Shown here: positions 22,434 through 32,205 of the stretch, piece by piece
Numbering within the stretch: position 1 is the first letter of the stretch
How the letters are laid out: each line of letters begins with the position of its first letter
NCBI GenBank assembly: GCA_024195585.1
Contig: SWBL01000011.1
Span: forward strand, 1-64,000
DNA from: Aureobasidium sp. EXF-3400
Lineage: Eukaryota; Ascomycota; Dothideomycetes; Dothideales; Saccotheciaceae
Reading direction: 5' to 3'
Length of the DNA: 64,000 nt
Made by a program: the position numbers and the translations under genes
Notes under the pieces: model-generated
Database searches by the model: none
The model's input: only the letters and a program-made list of their open reading frames with translations
Told to the model about the DNA's origin: nothing

Positions 22434-23264
22434 GCGTTAGTGAGGTGCTACGAATATAACGAATCTTCTTTTTCTCCCTATTTTTGCGCCTAAGCTGTAC
22501 AAGTATCCTATTTCGACTTGGTGCCACTTATGCAATCGAGTCAATTCTTCCTAATAAAGCAAATTGATGTTCAGGGGCAGCAGCCACCGTGAAATCAGGT
22601 TTGCGGGCCGCACCTGCCGAATGCAACGACGATCTTGGGGTTGAATGCGGAGAGAGAGAGAGAGAGAGAGAGAGACAAACTTCTCGGACTCGGCTGCATG
22701 AGCCGACGTGGAGGTGGTTGGAACTTTAGAGGGCGGAAAAGCAAAGCCTGCCGCTCCAGACCTGTAGATCATGCTTGTTGACTTGGCGAGAAAAGGGTTC
22801 ACTGTCCAGGGCAGCAGATACGTTTAGGCAGGATACCTCTCTGGTCCCCTGAACGAGTTCTGCTGCACGTCGTTTAGATACTTACCTTTAAAGTACCCTC
22901 CCAAACCAGACAATCGAGTGGTGTTAGCACTAGTACATGCGGTTCAGACTCTGCCAGATATCAGGCCATTGCCATAAGCTGAAGAACTACTTACAGGAGG
23001 ATGCGATGGCATGATTCAACCGTCAGACAGATCACTAGCCAATATCGCCCTGGCGCAATCCTTTCATGTCTTGTAACCCCGCTGTACGCGTGGACGGCAA
23101 AGGAACAAGGCAGGAACTGAGGGATGGAGAGAAATCATGTCATAAGAGGCTACAAACCTATATGGAAAGCCACAAGCCGCCGCCACAAACGCCGCGCTAA
23201 ATTCAAGAAAACAATATTGTATACCAGCAGAAAACAAGGTCAGGCTCCATGATGAGCAGAAAGA
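22434..23264. other. Intergenic region
   Basis: Spacer between convergent genes (SDR and pep7). Contains a GA microsatellite; no coding signal. Confidence 0.5.
22650..22675. repeat. (GA)n microsatellite
   Basis: Thirteen uninterrupted GA dinucleotides. Confidence 0.97.
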
Positions 23265-25247
23265 TTATGATCGAATCTCTTGGCCAACAGTATATGCACC
23301 AGCAAAGTCCATGCCTGCAATCTGACCTTGCAATTGATCAATCTCTCTCGTCAAGTCCTCGACGTTACCCGCCAAACTAGCCACTTCATCAAATCTCCTA
23401 CGTTTGTTGGCATCAGCAATCATGCCTTCAACAAAGAACTTTTGTTCCTCTAGGACGATCATTCGCTCTCGAAGTTCTTTTTCCTCAGCTTCCTCAGCTT
23501 CCAGAGCGGTGACCTGAGCGGATGACGAGCTACTCGCTCGGCTACCTTGGGGTCTGGCCTGATCATTCCTGATTGCAGCCAAAGGATTCGCCGAGGACTT
23601 GGCTTGCGGTTTGCCGTGTGGGGTTGCGTGTTGGAGCAACTTGGGTAGGGATTTGAGAGGAAGCATGTGTAAGTGGAGAAAATTGGTCGCCTGTGCATAG
23701 ATGGCCTTTTGTAATCGGTCCTGCGTCTGACTCTCAGTAGGCAAGTCTCTGATCCGTCTGGCCGCAACGTCGTATTGCGTGAATGCATCCATAAGGCGTC
23801 TGCGTACTTTAGTGGCATCATTTAGTTGAGTAGGTGTCGGAGGTTTATCGGGATCCTGCAAGGCTTGTAGGAGTTTCTGGAACTTTGGTAGAAGAAGGCG
23901 TATACCACGCTCGAACTGGACGAGGTTCTCATAAGCCCGCTGATCCGGAGGTCGCATCGAGAGTTGACGGGCAAAATCTGATTTGCTAAATATTGTGTGC
24001 TGGCAGTCTTTGCACATGCGCACATCAACAGCCACTTGACCGACAGACTTCTCCAAAGCATTGGCTTTTTGTGGTGCATCAACATTCAAGCCAATTTCGG
24101 TGGAGCAATTGGTGGCTGGATCGCCGCAAACGACTCGTCCACATATTCGACAATGATGGCGGCGGAAAGAGTACTGAGAGAATTGTTGCTGGCAGAAGGG
24201 ACAGTGTAGAACACGGGCATCGTCTTCCCATGTTACCACTGACTGCTCCAAAGCGCGGATGTGATTCTTAGAGCCAGCGAGAGACCACAGAAAGCTACTA
24301 GTGCTTTGATCATTCTCGGGTGGAGGTGGATTGGCCAATAATTGGGTTAGCCTTGAGAGGCGCTTCTCCAAGCGGCTCACTTCGAGGTATGCCTTGTCTA
24401 CTGTGCGTCTACGGATAGCAGCAAACTCTTGGGTATGGTCGCGCTCAAGTCCGGTATGATCGTTGTAACCTGGGCGACTCTTGTAACACGTCTCGCACAC
24501 GCGACACCACAAGCCGCGGACGGGCTCGTGTTGGGCGGAGCGAGACAGCTTCATCTGATACATGGTATGTTCTTCGCAGAAAAGCTTACCGCAGTGTCTA
24601 CAGTTGATGTTGCCATTGGTACTTCCGAGACGCCTGCCGCACAAGGGGTCCGAGCAGGAGTCGTGGCCGGTGGATCGCTGCCAGTGTGCTTTGGTAACAA
24701 CCTGATCGGGGTCTAGGCGGGTTTCTGGTAGAAGAGCAGTGGCTTGGCTGGGGGTGGTATGTCCGGAGTTAGAGGGACTCGAGGAAAGGGTCGAGACGAG
24801 CTGTGTGGGGGCTGTGGCATTGGACTCGAAGACGTCGAGGCCTTTTAGTTTCTGGTTGAGGACGGCGAGGGGCTGGAAACGCTTGGCCTTCTTCATCTGT
24901 TGTTCGAACCAATTCTTGACTTCATCTTGCTCGACTTCTTGCAGGTTCTGGTGGTTGTCGTCGAGGTGGCGGTTGAGCTGTAGGAGGGTGACCATGCCCT
25001 CGTTGCAGATGGGACAGACCAGGCGCGAGCTGGCGGCAGCAGCACCGACGGGGCCATTGTTGGAGTCGAGGGCGACTCGGGATGCGATGTCGTCTGTCTC
25101 GGTGGTGGACGTGTGGGAGCTTGATGCAAGCGACAGGGAGCTCTCGGAAGGCGTGAGTTGGTGCGGGCGCTGGGGAATGACGGCGGGCGACAGCGAGCGG
25201 CCGCTGCCCAAGACTCGACCTCCTCCTAGGGACCTTCGCGATGCCAT
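23265..25247 (-). CDS. pep7: FYVE-domain endosomal tether Pep7/Vac1 (Rabenosyn-like)
   Basis: 660-residue, intronless effector of Rab5/Vps21 that links PI3P-rich endosomes to the Vps45-syntaxin machinery in Golgi-to-endosome transport. A C2H2 finger (CPICNEGMVTLLQLNRHLDDNH) lies near residue 77. A first, degenerate FYVE-like zinc domain follows at about 190-260 (CGRRLGSTNGNINCRHCGK). A canonical FYVE domain follows at about 345-430, including CPFCQQQFSQYSFRRHHCRICG with the RRHHCR phosphoinositide-binding motif. The C-terminus is helical with an NPLAAIRNDQ segment and a terminal coiled coil. This order is that of yeast Vac1/Pep7. It is divergent from met8 with 264 bp between start codons. Confidence 0.93.
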   Translation of the reverse strand: MASRRSLGGGRVLGSGRSLSPAVIPQRPHQLTPSESSLSLASSSHTSTTETDDIASRVALDSNNGPVGAAAASSRLVCPICNEGMVTLLQLNRHLDDNHQNLQEVEQDEVKNWFEQQMKKAKRFQPLAVLNQKLKGLDVFESNATAPTQLVSTLSSSPSNSGHTTPSQATALLPETRLDPDQVVTKAHWQRSTGHDSCSDPLCGRRLGSTNGNINCRHCGKLFCEEHTMYQMKLSRSAQHEPVRGLWCRVCETCYKSRPGYNDHTGLERDHTQEFAAIRRRTVDKAYLEVSRLEKRLSRLTQLLANPPPPENDQSTSSFLWSLAGSKNHIRALEQSVVTWEDDARVLHCPFCQQQFSQYSFRRHHCRICGRVVCGDPATNCSTEIGLNVDAPQKANALEKSVGQVAVDVRMCKDCQHTIFSKSDFARQLSMRPPDQRAYENLVQFERGIRLLLPKFQKLLQALQDPDKPPTPTQLNDATKVRRRLMDAFTQYDVAARRIRDLPTESQTQDRLQKAIYAQATNFLHLHMLPLKSLPKLLQHATPHGKPQAKSSANPLAAIRNDQARPQGSRASSSSSAQVTALEAEEAEEKELRERMIVLEEQKFFVEGMIADANKRRRFDEVASLAGNVEDLTREIDQLQGQIAGMDFAGAYTVGQEIRS

Positions 25248-25511
25248 GGTACACGAGCGGCGCGCGGCCGACAGTTGGAGGCTGGCTATCTACTGTTTGG
25301 GCCTTGACTTCACCGCCCTTCGGGGGCTCTCGGCCCGTTGCATGGACCACGGGTTGCTTGTCTTCGACGGCCGCCATGATGCGATGCCGCCGCCGATGAC
25401 CTTGTCCGCGGGGTTTGCATTTCTTGTCGCCAATCTCCAAAGATATTCTGGGAATTTACCAGTTGCTCTCTCTTTTCGTCACCCCAACACGCTGCGATCG
25501 CTTTTGTCGCC

Positions 25512-26380
25512 ATGGCCAAGTTTCCAGAAATCGAGGGCGGCGGCTCTCTGATGCTCGCTTGGCAGATCCGTAACAAGCTGGTGCTCATGGTCGGCGGCGG
25601 CGAGGTTAGTCATACACAGCTTGTATCTTACCTTGAGTATTGACATTGACCCGAAAGTCAAGGTAGCCGCCGGTCGCATCTTGAACCTCCTCAACTCGGA
25701 TGCCAAAATCCGTCTTATCAGCCCTCGTGACGGCCTCAACGATGAGGTCGCCTATCGCGTTGAACAAGGCCTTGTCGAATACATTGACCGTACATTCGAG
25801 CCCTCGGACCTCGACGATCCCAACATCGCCATGGTCATGACCGCCATCGACGACCCAGAAGCCTCGACCATGATCTGGAAGCTGTGTAAAGAAAAGAGAA
25901 TCGTTGCCAACATTGCAGATGTCCCACCAGAGTGTGACTTCTACTTTGGTAGTCAATACAGAGATGGTCCGTTGCAAATCATGGTCAGTACCAGCGGGAA
26001 TGGCCCCAGAATGGCAAACATTGTTCGCAGGAGGATTGCTGCCAGCTTGCCTCCAAACATGGGCGAAGCAATTAAGAAGGTTGGAGCCCTGAGGAAGAAG
26101 CTCAGAGTCGTCGCCCCTGGTAACGAAGAGGGCCCCAAGAGAATGAAGTGGTATGCATATATTTGCCTTTGCTGCCGATCGCACAAAACTAATCTCTTAC
26201 AGGATGATCAAGGTTTGCGATAAGTGGTCTCTCGAGGACTTTTGCACAATGGAGGAGCGCGACATGGAGGCTCTACTCGAGAGCTATGCGCCAGATGTTG
26301 TGCCTACTCTTGAACAAGTTCGCTTAGGTGAAGACCCTGATGTCTGGCAATTCGACGGCTCTTTCGGGTTTGCTGTCTAG
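25512..26380 (+). CDS. met8: Siroheme synthase Met8 (dehydrogenase/ferrochelatase)
   Basis: Bifunctional enzyme that oxidises precorrin-2 with NAD and inserts iron to make siroheme, the cofactor of sulphite and nitrite reductases; 252 residues. Exons are 25512-25604, 25663-26150 and 26203-26380, with GTTAGT and GTATGC donors. The join restores the NAD-binding GGGEVAAGRIL. Later landmarks are VANIADVPPECDFYFGS, GDGPLQI-like RDGPLQIMVST and NGPRMANIVRRRIA, as in Met8p. The N-terminal Rossmann and C-terminal domains are both complete and the length is close to that of the yeast enzyme. Confidence 0.93.
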
Positions 26381-26604
26381 ATTTCATGAGCATACGCACA
26401 AGATGGAGTATGGCGTCTGATGTGGAGTTGGGAATACCATTCATGGTTGACAAAAGATGTGTTGGTTCTGTTTCGCTTCGATGTACAATTATGTTATTCA
26501 AAAATTTAGTGTCATAGATGGTTGTCTGACGCGCTGATTGACTTCTCAATCTTGACTCCAGATTTCAACTTGACCTCGCGAACCTCGTCCAAGAACAATA
26601 CAAC

Positions 26605-28074
26605 ATGACTTCATCCACATCGAAGGTCCCAAACTATGATGAAGATGTCGACTTCCAGGCGCTGGCGATGACTGATCCTAAGTTCGCCAAATTTTACGAT
26701 GCTGCAAACGGCCATGTCGATTTTCAAGATCCCAGGGCACTACAGCAAGTCGTCCTGCAAATCGATTGATCACAATCTTCAAAGACTGACTATTCTCAGA
26801 CAACTTACGAAGAGCATACTGAAAAGAGACTTCAAACTCGAGCTTGAGCTGCCTGACGACAGATTGTGTCCTCCGGTGCCTGTCAGGTACAATTATGTTC
26901 GATGGCTACAAGACTTGATGGACACAACCAGCGATGTTGACACCGAGGATTATTCCAAGCAGAAAATCACTGGATTAGATATGCGAGTGCTCTTTTAGGT
27001 GACCAGCACACATTAAACTCAGTAGAGCTAACTCTACAACAGTGGAATTGGTGCATCATGCATTTACAGCCTACTAGCTTGTTCCTCACGGCCATCTTGG
27101 AACATGCTTGGTACTGACATCGATCCTCGAAATTTCTCATATGCCAATGGAAACATCGAGAGGAACAAATTGGGCGAGAGGATTCGGACCAAACTGAACA
27201 CTGCAGAAGACGCTTTGATTTCGCCTCACGCATTCGGACTTGATAAGCTCGATTTTACTATGTGCAATCCGCCCTTCTACTCAAGCGCTGAAGATCTGGC
27301 AGCGTCAAGCGCTGGAAAGTCTGGCCCACCCAGTGCCTTGTGCACTGGTGCGGAAGTCGAGATGATTTGTCCAGGAGGCGATGCTGGATTCGTGCTGCGC
27401 ATGGTTGAAGAGAGCAGAGAGTTGAAACATACTGTCAGGTGGTACACGAGCATGCTTGGAAAGCTCTCTAGTGTGCATCAAGTCATTGATCGGCTGAAGG
27501 AGATTGGCATCAACAACTGGGCTGTTACGCTGCTTCGAGCAGGAAACAAGACTCGAAGATGGGCTGTAGGTTGGAGTTATGGAGACAGAAGGCCAAGCAA
27601 TGTGAGCAACCGGTCACCTCCCGATCGTAGCCAAGATACTAACAGTAACAGTGGGTCGCAAGAGGCAGTGATGTTGGCGCCCATATTCTGCCTTATCCGA
27701 CAGCTCAGACTATTTATACGGTTGGATTTACCAGGCAAGAAGCGGCTGATTTGCTCAATAAGACACTAGAAGCGCTCCAAATGGAATGGGTCTGGCGGGC
27801 TGAGAAGTGGGTTGGTCATGGTATGGCTACTCAGAACGTATGGTCACGCTCGGCAAGGCGTAAGCGCAAGAGAGTGGAGATGGAACAGGAGGATGATCGA
27901 GAAGCAAAAGTCCAGTCTGAAGCTCTCAAGACTGCAGAGGTCTTGCTGAGGTTTAGTATCGATGTCAGAGAGGGCGACATGGAAGTTCACTGGCTTCAAG
28001 GAAAGGACAATATCCTCTTCGAGAGCTTCTGCGGTATGCTCAAAAGGTCCATGAGACCAAAGCCAAAGTCATAA
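26605..28074 (+). CDS. METTL16-type U6 snRNA m6A methyltransferase
   Basis: S-adenosylmethionine-dependent RNA adenine-N6 methyltransferase of the METTL16/METT10D family, which modifies U6 snRNA; 434 residues. Exons are 26605-26744, 26800-26982, 27043-27601 and 27652-28074. The first two introns need GC donors (GCAAGT and GCGAGT); only these give the family sequence (DPRALQQLTKSILKRDF and TGLDIGIGASCIYSLLA) and keep the frame. The SAM motif is DIGIGAS and the catalytic motif is NPPF (in DFTMCNPPFY). The C-terminal exon carries a basic RRKRKR stretch that could be a nuclear signal. Family assignment is firm; the U6 target is taken from the family. Confidence 0.9.
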
Positions 28075-28703
28075 CGGGCAGGCAAATTCATTTCACTATT
28101 CAACTAGCTGAACAAGACTTCTATGAGCTTTGAATAGGGATGCATTGATGGGAGGATCCCAATGCAATACTCGCCAGAGCCCAAAAACCATCCAGAGCAA
28201 TATGCACAATGACGCACGGCCTGCATTGTGGTCGCCACTTAGAGTTATTCCCGGCTCTCGGCAAAACTCACCTAGCAATTCGCGAGGCCGACACGCGACA
28301 CAATTTTTCGTCAACCAGTGCCTACTTCCTCTTCTTTGGTTCAATCGTCGCTCGCAATGGCCTCTTCTCTGTCGGAATGATGCATACAGCATTCGGATAC
28401 GTCAAGGGCATTCAATAACATCCTCATACCTGGTTATCTTGTAATTCAATTATCTGTGGTTACTTTTCAATCTCACCTGCAGTGAACCGCGGACAACTTA
28501 AGCCAGCAAATCATAGATCAGCGATAACACCTTCTGGAATTGCCACAAAAAGACTTGACGTCCTGATAAATTTGCGACTCCGCGCGGTACAGCCGCGTGT
28601 TGATTGATCGATTTCTCCTGGAAATTGGCTCTCGGGACAAATAACAGCAATCTGTAGCATAGCCATCGGTATTACTATCTGGCAAGGAAGATAATACTGT
28701 ACG
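28075..28703. other. Intergenic region
   Basis: Promoter region of the MFS gene and 3' flank of the methyltransferase. Open frames of about 100 codons on both strands show no family signal. Confidence 0.5.
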
Positions 28704-30356
28704 ATGGATCCCATCAACTCTACGCATGAGGAGCTTGCGGGCACCATCCGCCTGTTCGTAGACTCGGACTCAACATCCTCGGACAAGATTTTGCTGCTCC
28801 CTCAGCCCACAGAATCGCCAAATGATCCTCTGAACTGGAGTTACTGGCGAAGAATGTGGTCAGCTGCTCTAGTATTGTATATTACTGCACTGACTGCAGC
28901 CACATCCAACAGTGCCGGTGCTGCAGGTACAGCATTGGTCGATGATTATGGAATTGGTTGGGGCGTCCAAAACACTGCTGCTGGTGTCCTGTTCCTGGGG
29001 ATTGGCTACTCGTGTCTGGCATTATCCTCTGCCAATTGGTTGTATGGTAGACGTATCTCATATATCATCTGCCTGATCGCGTCTATCATTGGCAGCGCCT
29101 GGTTTGCTCGATCTGACAGCAAGGCGGACACAATTCTCTGTCAGTTGTTCCTGGGAATTTCTGAGTCCGTTGCAGAGGCCACCGCACAGCTCTCGTTGAC
29201 CGATGTCACGTTCCAGCACCAGCGTGGCTCTGTCCTGGGAGTCTATGTGCTTGCGACCTCCGTTGGTACTTTCCTCGGGCCTATGCTTTCTGGCTTTATC
29301 GCTGATAGTCCCCTTGGATGGCGCTGGATGGGTTGGTTCGCGTTGATTATCTCGGGCTGCACTCTTGTCGTTTTCTACTTTACATTGGAGGAGACCGCTT
29401 TTGACCGCGACAGTGTTCTGGATGGTCTGGCCACTGGACGAAGCTCCGCTGAGACCGACATGTCTGCCGAGAAGAAGACTGTCGCTGATCCCACCTCCGT
29501 TATCATCAACGACGGAACCAACAGTGATCATCAGCCAAGGAAAAGCAATCTGATTCCTAATGGAAACGACTTGGTGCCAAAGTCTTACTGGCAGCGTATT
29601 GCTCTCATTACTCCATCACCCACATTGATCGGAACCGGATTCAAGCAATACATGCGTCGTACATTCCACACCTTGCGTATTTTCTACTTCCCAGCCGTCA
29701 TGTACTCAGGTTTGCAATGGGGTATGCAAGATGCCTTCCTCTCCTTCTACATGACTGTCGAAGACGATAACTGGACGTCTGACCCCTACAACTATGGCGA
29801 TCGTGCAGACGCTATCATGTGTATCCCTACTCTTATCGGTTCCATCATTGGCTGTGTATATGGAGGTTGGTTCTCCGATGTCTTTGTGCGATGGATGGCT
29901 AAACGTCGCAACAATGTCTCCGAGGCTGAAGATCGGCTTTGGCTCATGTACCTACCGGCCATCATCTCTCCAATTGGTCTTATCCTTTTCGGCATGGGCA
30001 CTCAGCGCGTGTGGCCGTGGCCAGTACCCTACGTTGCTCTAGGCTTCATCGGTTTCGGCTTCGGATGTGGAGGTGATCTAACCATGGCTTACCTTATGGA
30101 CTGCTACCCTGACGCAATCCTGGAAGGCATGGTCGGTGTTGCTGTTTACAACAACTCGCTTGCTTGCATCTTCACCTTTGTTTGCTCGATCTGGCTTGAT
30201 GCCCACAGCCTGACACAAGTTTTTGTCACTCTTGGATGTGTCAGCTTTGGCGTTATGTTCCTCGGTACGATCATTATGATGCGATTTGGCAAGGCTACTC
30301 GCAGATTGACTGCCAACAAGTACAAGGAGTTTTTGTACATTCGTGGTTCTGTTTAG
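28704..30356 (+). CDS. MFS transporter, DHA1/Hol1-like
   Basis: Twelve-helix major facilitator of the plasma membrane, 550 residues, intronless. The cytosolic N-terminus ends in NDPLNWSYWRR, the conserved lead-in of fungal DHA1 carriers. The signature loop between helices 2 and 3 reads ANWLYGRRISY, and a conserved RGSVLGVYVLATSVGTFLGPMLSGF segment follows. A long central loop (about residues 230-330) is polar. The closest recognisable group is the Hol1-like carriers, which handle cations or polyamines in yeast, but drug export cannot be excluded from sequence. Confidence 0.88.
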   Translation: MDPINSTHEELAGTIRLFVDSDSTSSDKILLLPQPTESPNDPLNWSYWRRMWSAALVLYITALTAATSNSAGAAGTALVDDYGIGWGVQNTAAGVLFLGIGYSCLALSSANWLYGRRISYIICLIASIIGSAWFARSDSKADTILCQLFLGISESVAEATAQLSLTDVTFQHQRGSVLGVYVLATSVGTFLGPMLSGFIADSPLGWRWMGWFALIISGCTLVVFYFTLEETAFDRDSVLDGLATGRSSAETDMSAEKKTVADPTSVIINDGTNSDHQPRKSNLIPNGNDLVPKSYWQRIALITPSPTLIGTGFKQYMRRTFHTLRIFYFPAVMYSGLQWGMQDAFLSFYMTVEDDNWTSDPYNYGDRADAIMCIPTLIGSIIGCVYGGWFSDVFVRWMAKRRNNVSEAEDRLWLMYLPAIISPIGLILFGMGTQRVWPWPVPYVALGFIGFGFGCGGDLTMAYLMDCYPDAILEGMVGVAVYNNSLACIFTFVCSIWLDAHSLTQVFVTLGCVSFGVMFLGTIIMMRFGKATRRLTANKYKEFLYIRGSV

Positions 30357-31267
30357 ATTGAAAAGTTGTTTTTCCCTTTGACATTTGTACATAATCTTCT
30401 TGTCCAACTCTCTTTCATGATACCTTAGCATTGATTTACTGTAATTAGACGTCATGACACTCAAATCAATCACTTGGAACGTACCTGCCTCTTTTAGTAC
30501 AACGACCCTGTGAGATGAACCCTAACCAGCAACAAAGGTGCACACTGGATTCATATATCAGAGTTTAGAAGGCCGTGATCACTCCAGTGAGACGTGATGT
30601 GGTGGAATGGACGTTAGTCAGTTATTGATTGTTGATGTGTGCTTGCTAAATGTCTACGTTCATCCTCCCTGCGTGCAAAAGTATGCAACGAATGTGGCTA
30701 TAGAAATGCACAACAACATTAGGAAACAGGATAGTGTTTACTGAGGGACGACATCCATATAGCTCACTTTGGTGATGCCTATCAAAACTTCAACCAGCAT
30801 TTTCGATGAAATCCGAGCCGAAAACATGAATCTCAGAGACAAGTTGTTCAGGATCTTCGGTGAGTCTTAGGCCATTCTCAAGGAGCCTTCACGTCTTCAC
30901 GTGTAGTAAAGGACAGAGGCATGAGACGCTGACGGTAGCTACTGTCGACTTCACTCTTGGCTAGTTGTGAGTCAGTTCCTTGTGCAGCTAATGCTCAAAT
31001 CAACTCACTCAATCAAGTAGTATTGGAAATCACATTTTTGTTGTCAGGCAGGACCGGGCGAGTAGACAATGTTGTGCGCAGGCTCTGTGGTGTGTGGAGA
31101 GTGATAATTTCCGAGGTAGGAGGCATAAGAGGCACGAGTGATGGTACAGAGCTTAGAAGATGCAAGGACTGTTGGCCTGTGAATCGACTTCTCTAGTCAC
31201 TCGAGTCCAACTCTTCTTCCAAGGAGGCGTCTAAAGCATGAACACCACCATCATTAGACATTTCTGT
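30357..31267. other. Intergenic region
   Basis: Spacer between convergent genes. A possible tiny two-exon frame starting at 30776 was considered and rejected. Nothing else stands out. Confidence 0.5.
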
Positions 31268-31660
31268 TCACTTGTTAGGATCGGAGATTGGCGTCCCCCA
31301 AATGTTCCACGCTGTAGAGCTCTCTCGTGATCGCTCAGAAGAAGGACGACGACGATTGTATGTCGGCCTTCGACAAAGAAGCCGATCCCGTAAGCTTCGT
31401 CTCGGCTCCTCAGGAACAGGATCACCCATGATTGCTCTGATGGTGGCAGCAGAAGCCCCTGCTGCAGGCTGTTGAGCGTTCGGTTTCTTGTTCGGTTGAT
31501 CAGACTGGTATGCAGGTGGAGCGCCCAAGGCTAGCGAGTCATCGTAAGACGGTAAAGTTGTTTTTGTGGTAGCTGAACTGTCTCGTCGTTGTAGCTCAAC
31601 CTTAGACTGCATTTGTGACTTGTTGACGGGGCCTGTGTTTTCGCTATACTGGTCTGCCAT
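31268..31660 (-). CDS. Small hydrophilic protein with PY motifs
   Basis: 130 residues, one exon, no family recognised. Rich in Ser, Arg, Pro and Gln, with no membrane segment or signal peptide. It contains LPSYDDS and GAPPAYQSD (a PPxY motif) around residues 36-52, the kind of short motif bound by WW domains of Nedd4/Rsp5 ubiquitin ligases, then a basic Arg-rich half ending TAWNIWGTPISDPNK. A TATA box 68 bp upstream supports the start. It might be a ligase adaptor or substrate, but that is inference from one motif. Confidence 0.6.
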   Translation of the reverse strand: MADQYSENTGPVNKSQMQSKVELQRRDSSATTKTTLPSYDDSLALGAPPAYQSDQPNKKPNAQQPAAGASAATIRAIMGDPVPEEPRRSLRDRLLCRRPTYNRRRPSSERSRESSTAWNIWGTPISDPNK

Positions 31661-31727
31661 CTTCGAACCAAGTTTACATCGGGTTAATCAATTCGCGAAA
31701 CAGACTCTCAAGGAAGCAGAGACGTGC

Positions 31728-31734
31728 TTATATA
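31728..31734 (-). promoter_or_regulatory. TATA box of the small PY-motif gene
   Basis: TATATAA on the coding strand, about 68 bp upstream of the ATG at 31660. Confidence 0.5.
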
Positions 31735-31912
31735 CGTGAGCATGCATTGTCAGGTTCCGGCAAAGGATTACTGCTTGTATCAGCAAGGCTGATTATTGCC
31801 GCGATAGCCGGGGATATCATGTCAGCTAAGACGTGAGACGCATTGCGAGGTTGGTGGCGCAAAAGATAGGTCTGATACATGGTTTATTATTTTTGCTCAA
31901 CTACCCTAAATT

Positions 31913-31995
31913 GCCTTAATGGTCTAGCGGTATGATTCCTGCTTTGGGTTTATCTAAATTGCAGGAGGTCCCCGGTTCAATCCCGGGTTGAGGCC
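31913..31995 (+). tRNA. tRNA-Pro (anticodon UGG) with an 11-nt intron
   Basis: Acceptor stem GCCTTAA pairs with TTGAGGC (one G-T pair), followed by discriminator C at 31995. The A box reads TGGTCTAGCGG and the B box GGTTCAATCCC. The anticodon stem CCTGC/GCAGG encloses TTTGGG, then 11 extra nucleotides and T, placing anticodon TGG with an intron after position 37, the standard eukaryotic nuclear site. A T5 terminator follows directly. Confidence 0.93.
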
Positions 31996-32000
31996 TTTTT
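31996..32000 (+). terminator. RNA polymerase III terminator of tRNA-Pro
   Basis: Run of five T immediately after the tRNA discriminator base. Confidence 0.8.
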
Positions 32001-32205
32001 GTTTTACTTCCGCCAACATCTAGTATTGCAAGGGTGATTGAGGGGCTATCCTAAATCTTTTGCATCGACAAAGATTGAGCCATCCGAGTTATCTACAGCC
32101 CGGAAGGTGTTCTAGGAATACGTTCTTGACGATTCAGACTTGAGCTTTGACGCGAAGTCAGCGTTTTTGTTTTGATGACGCGAGCAGCACCTTTCCTCCA
32201 CAAAC

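Noticed and set aside
24739..25551. Plus-strand open frame of 270 codons
   Set aside because: Antisense to pep7 and crossing into the met8 start; both real genes are well supported.
30776..30960. Tiny two-exon frame starting MPIKTSTSIFDEIRAEN
   Set aside because: A GTGAGT donor and a TAG acceptor can be joined in frame, but the product is under 40 residues and nothing supports expression.
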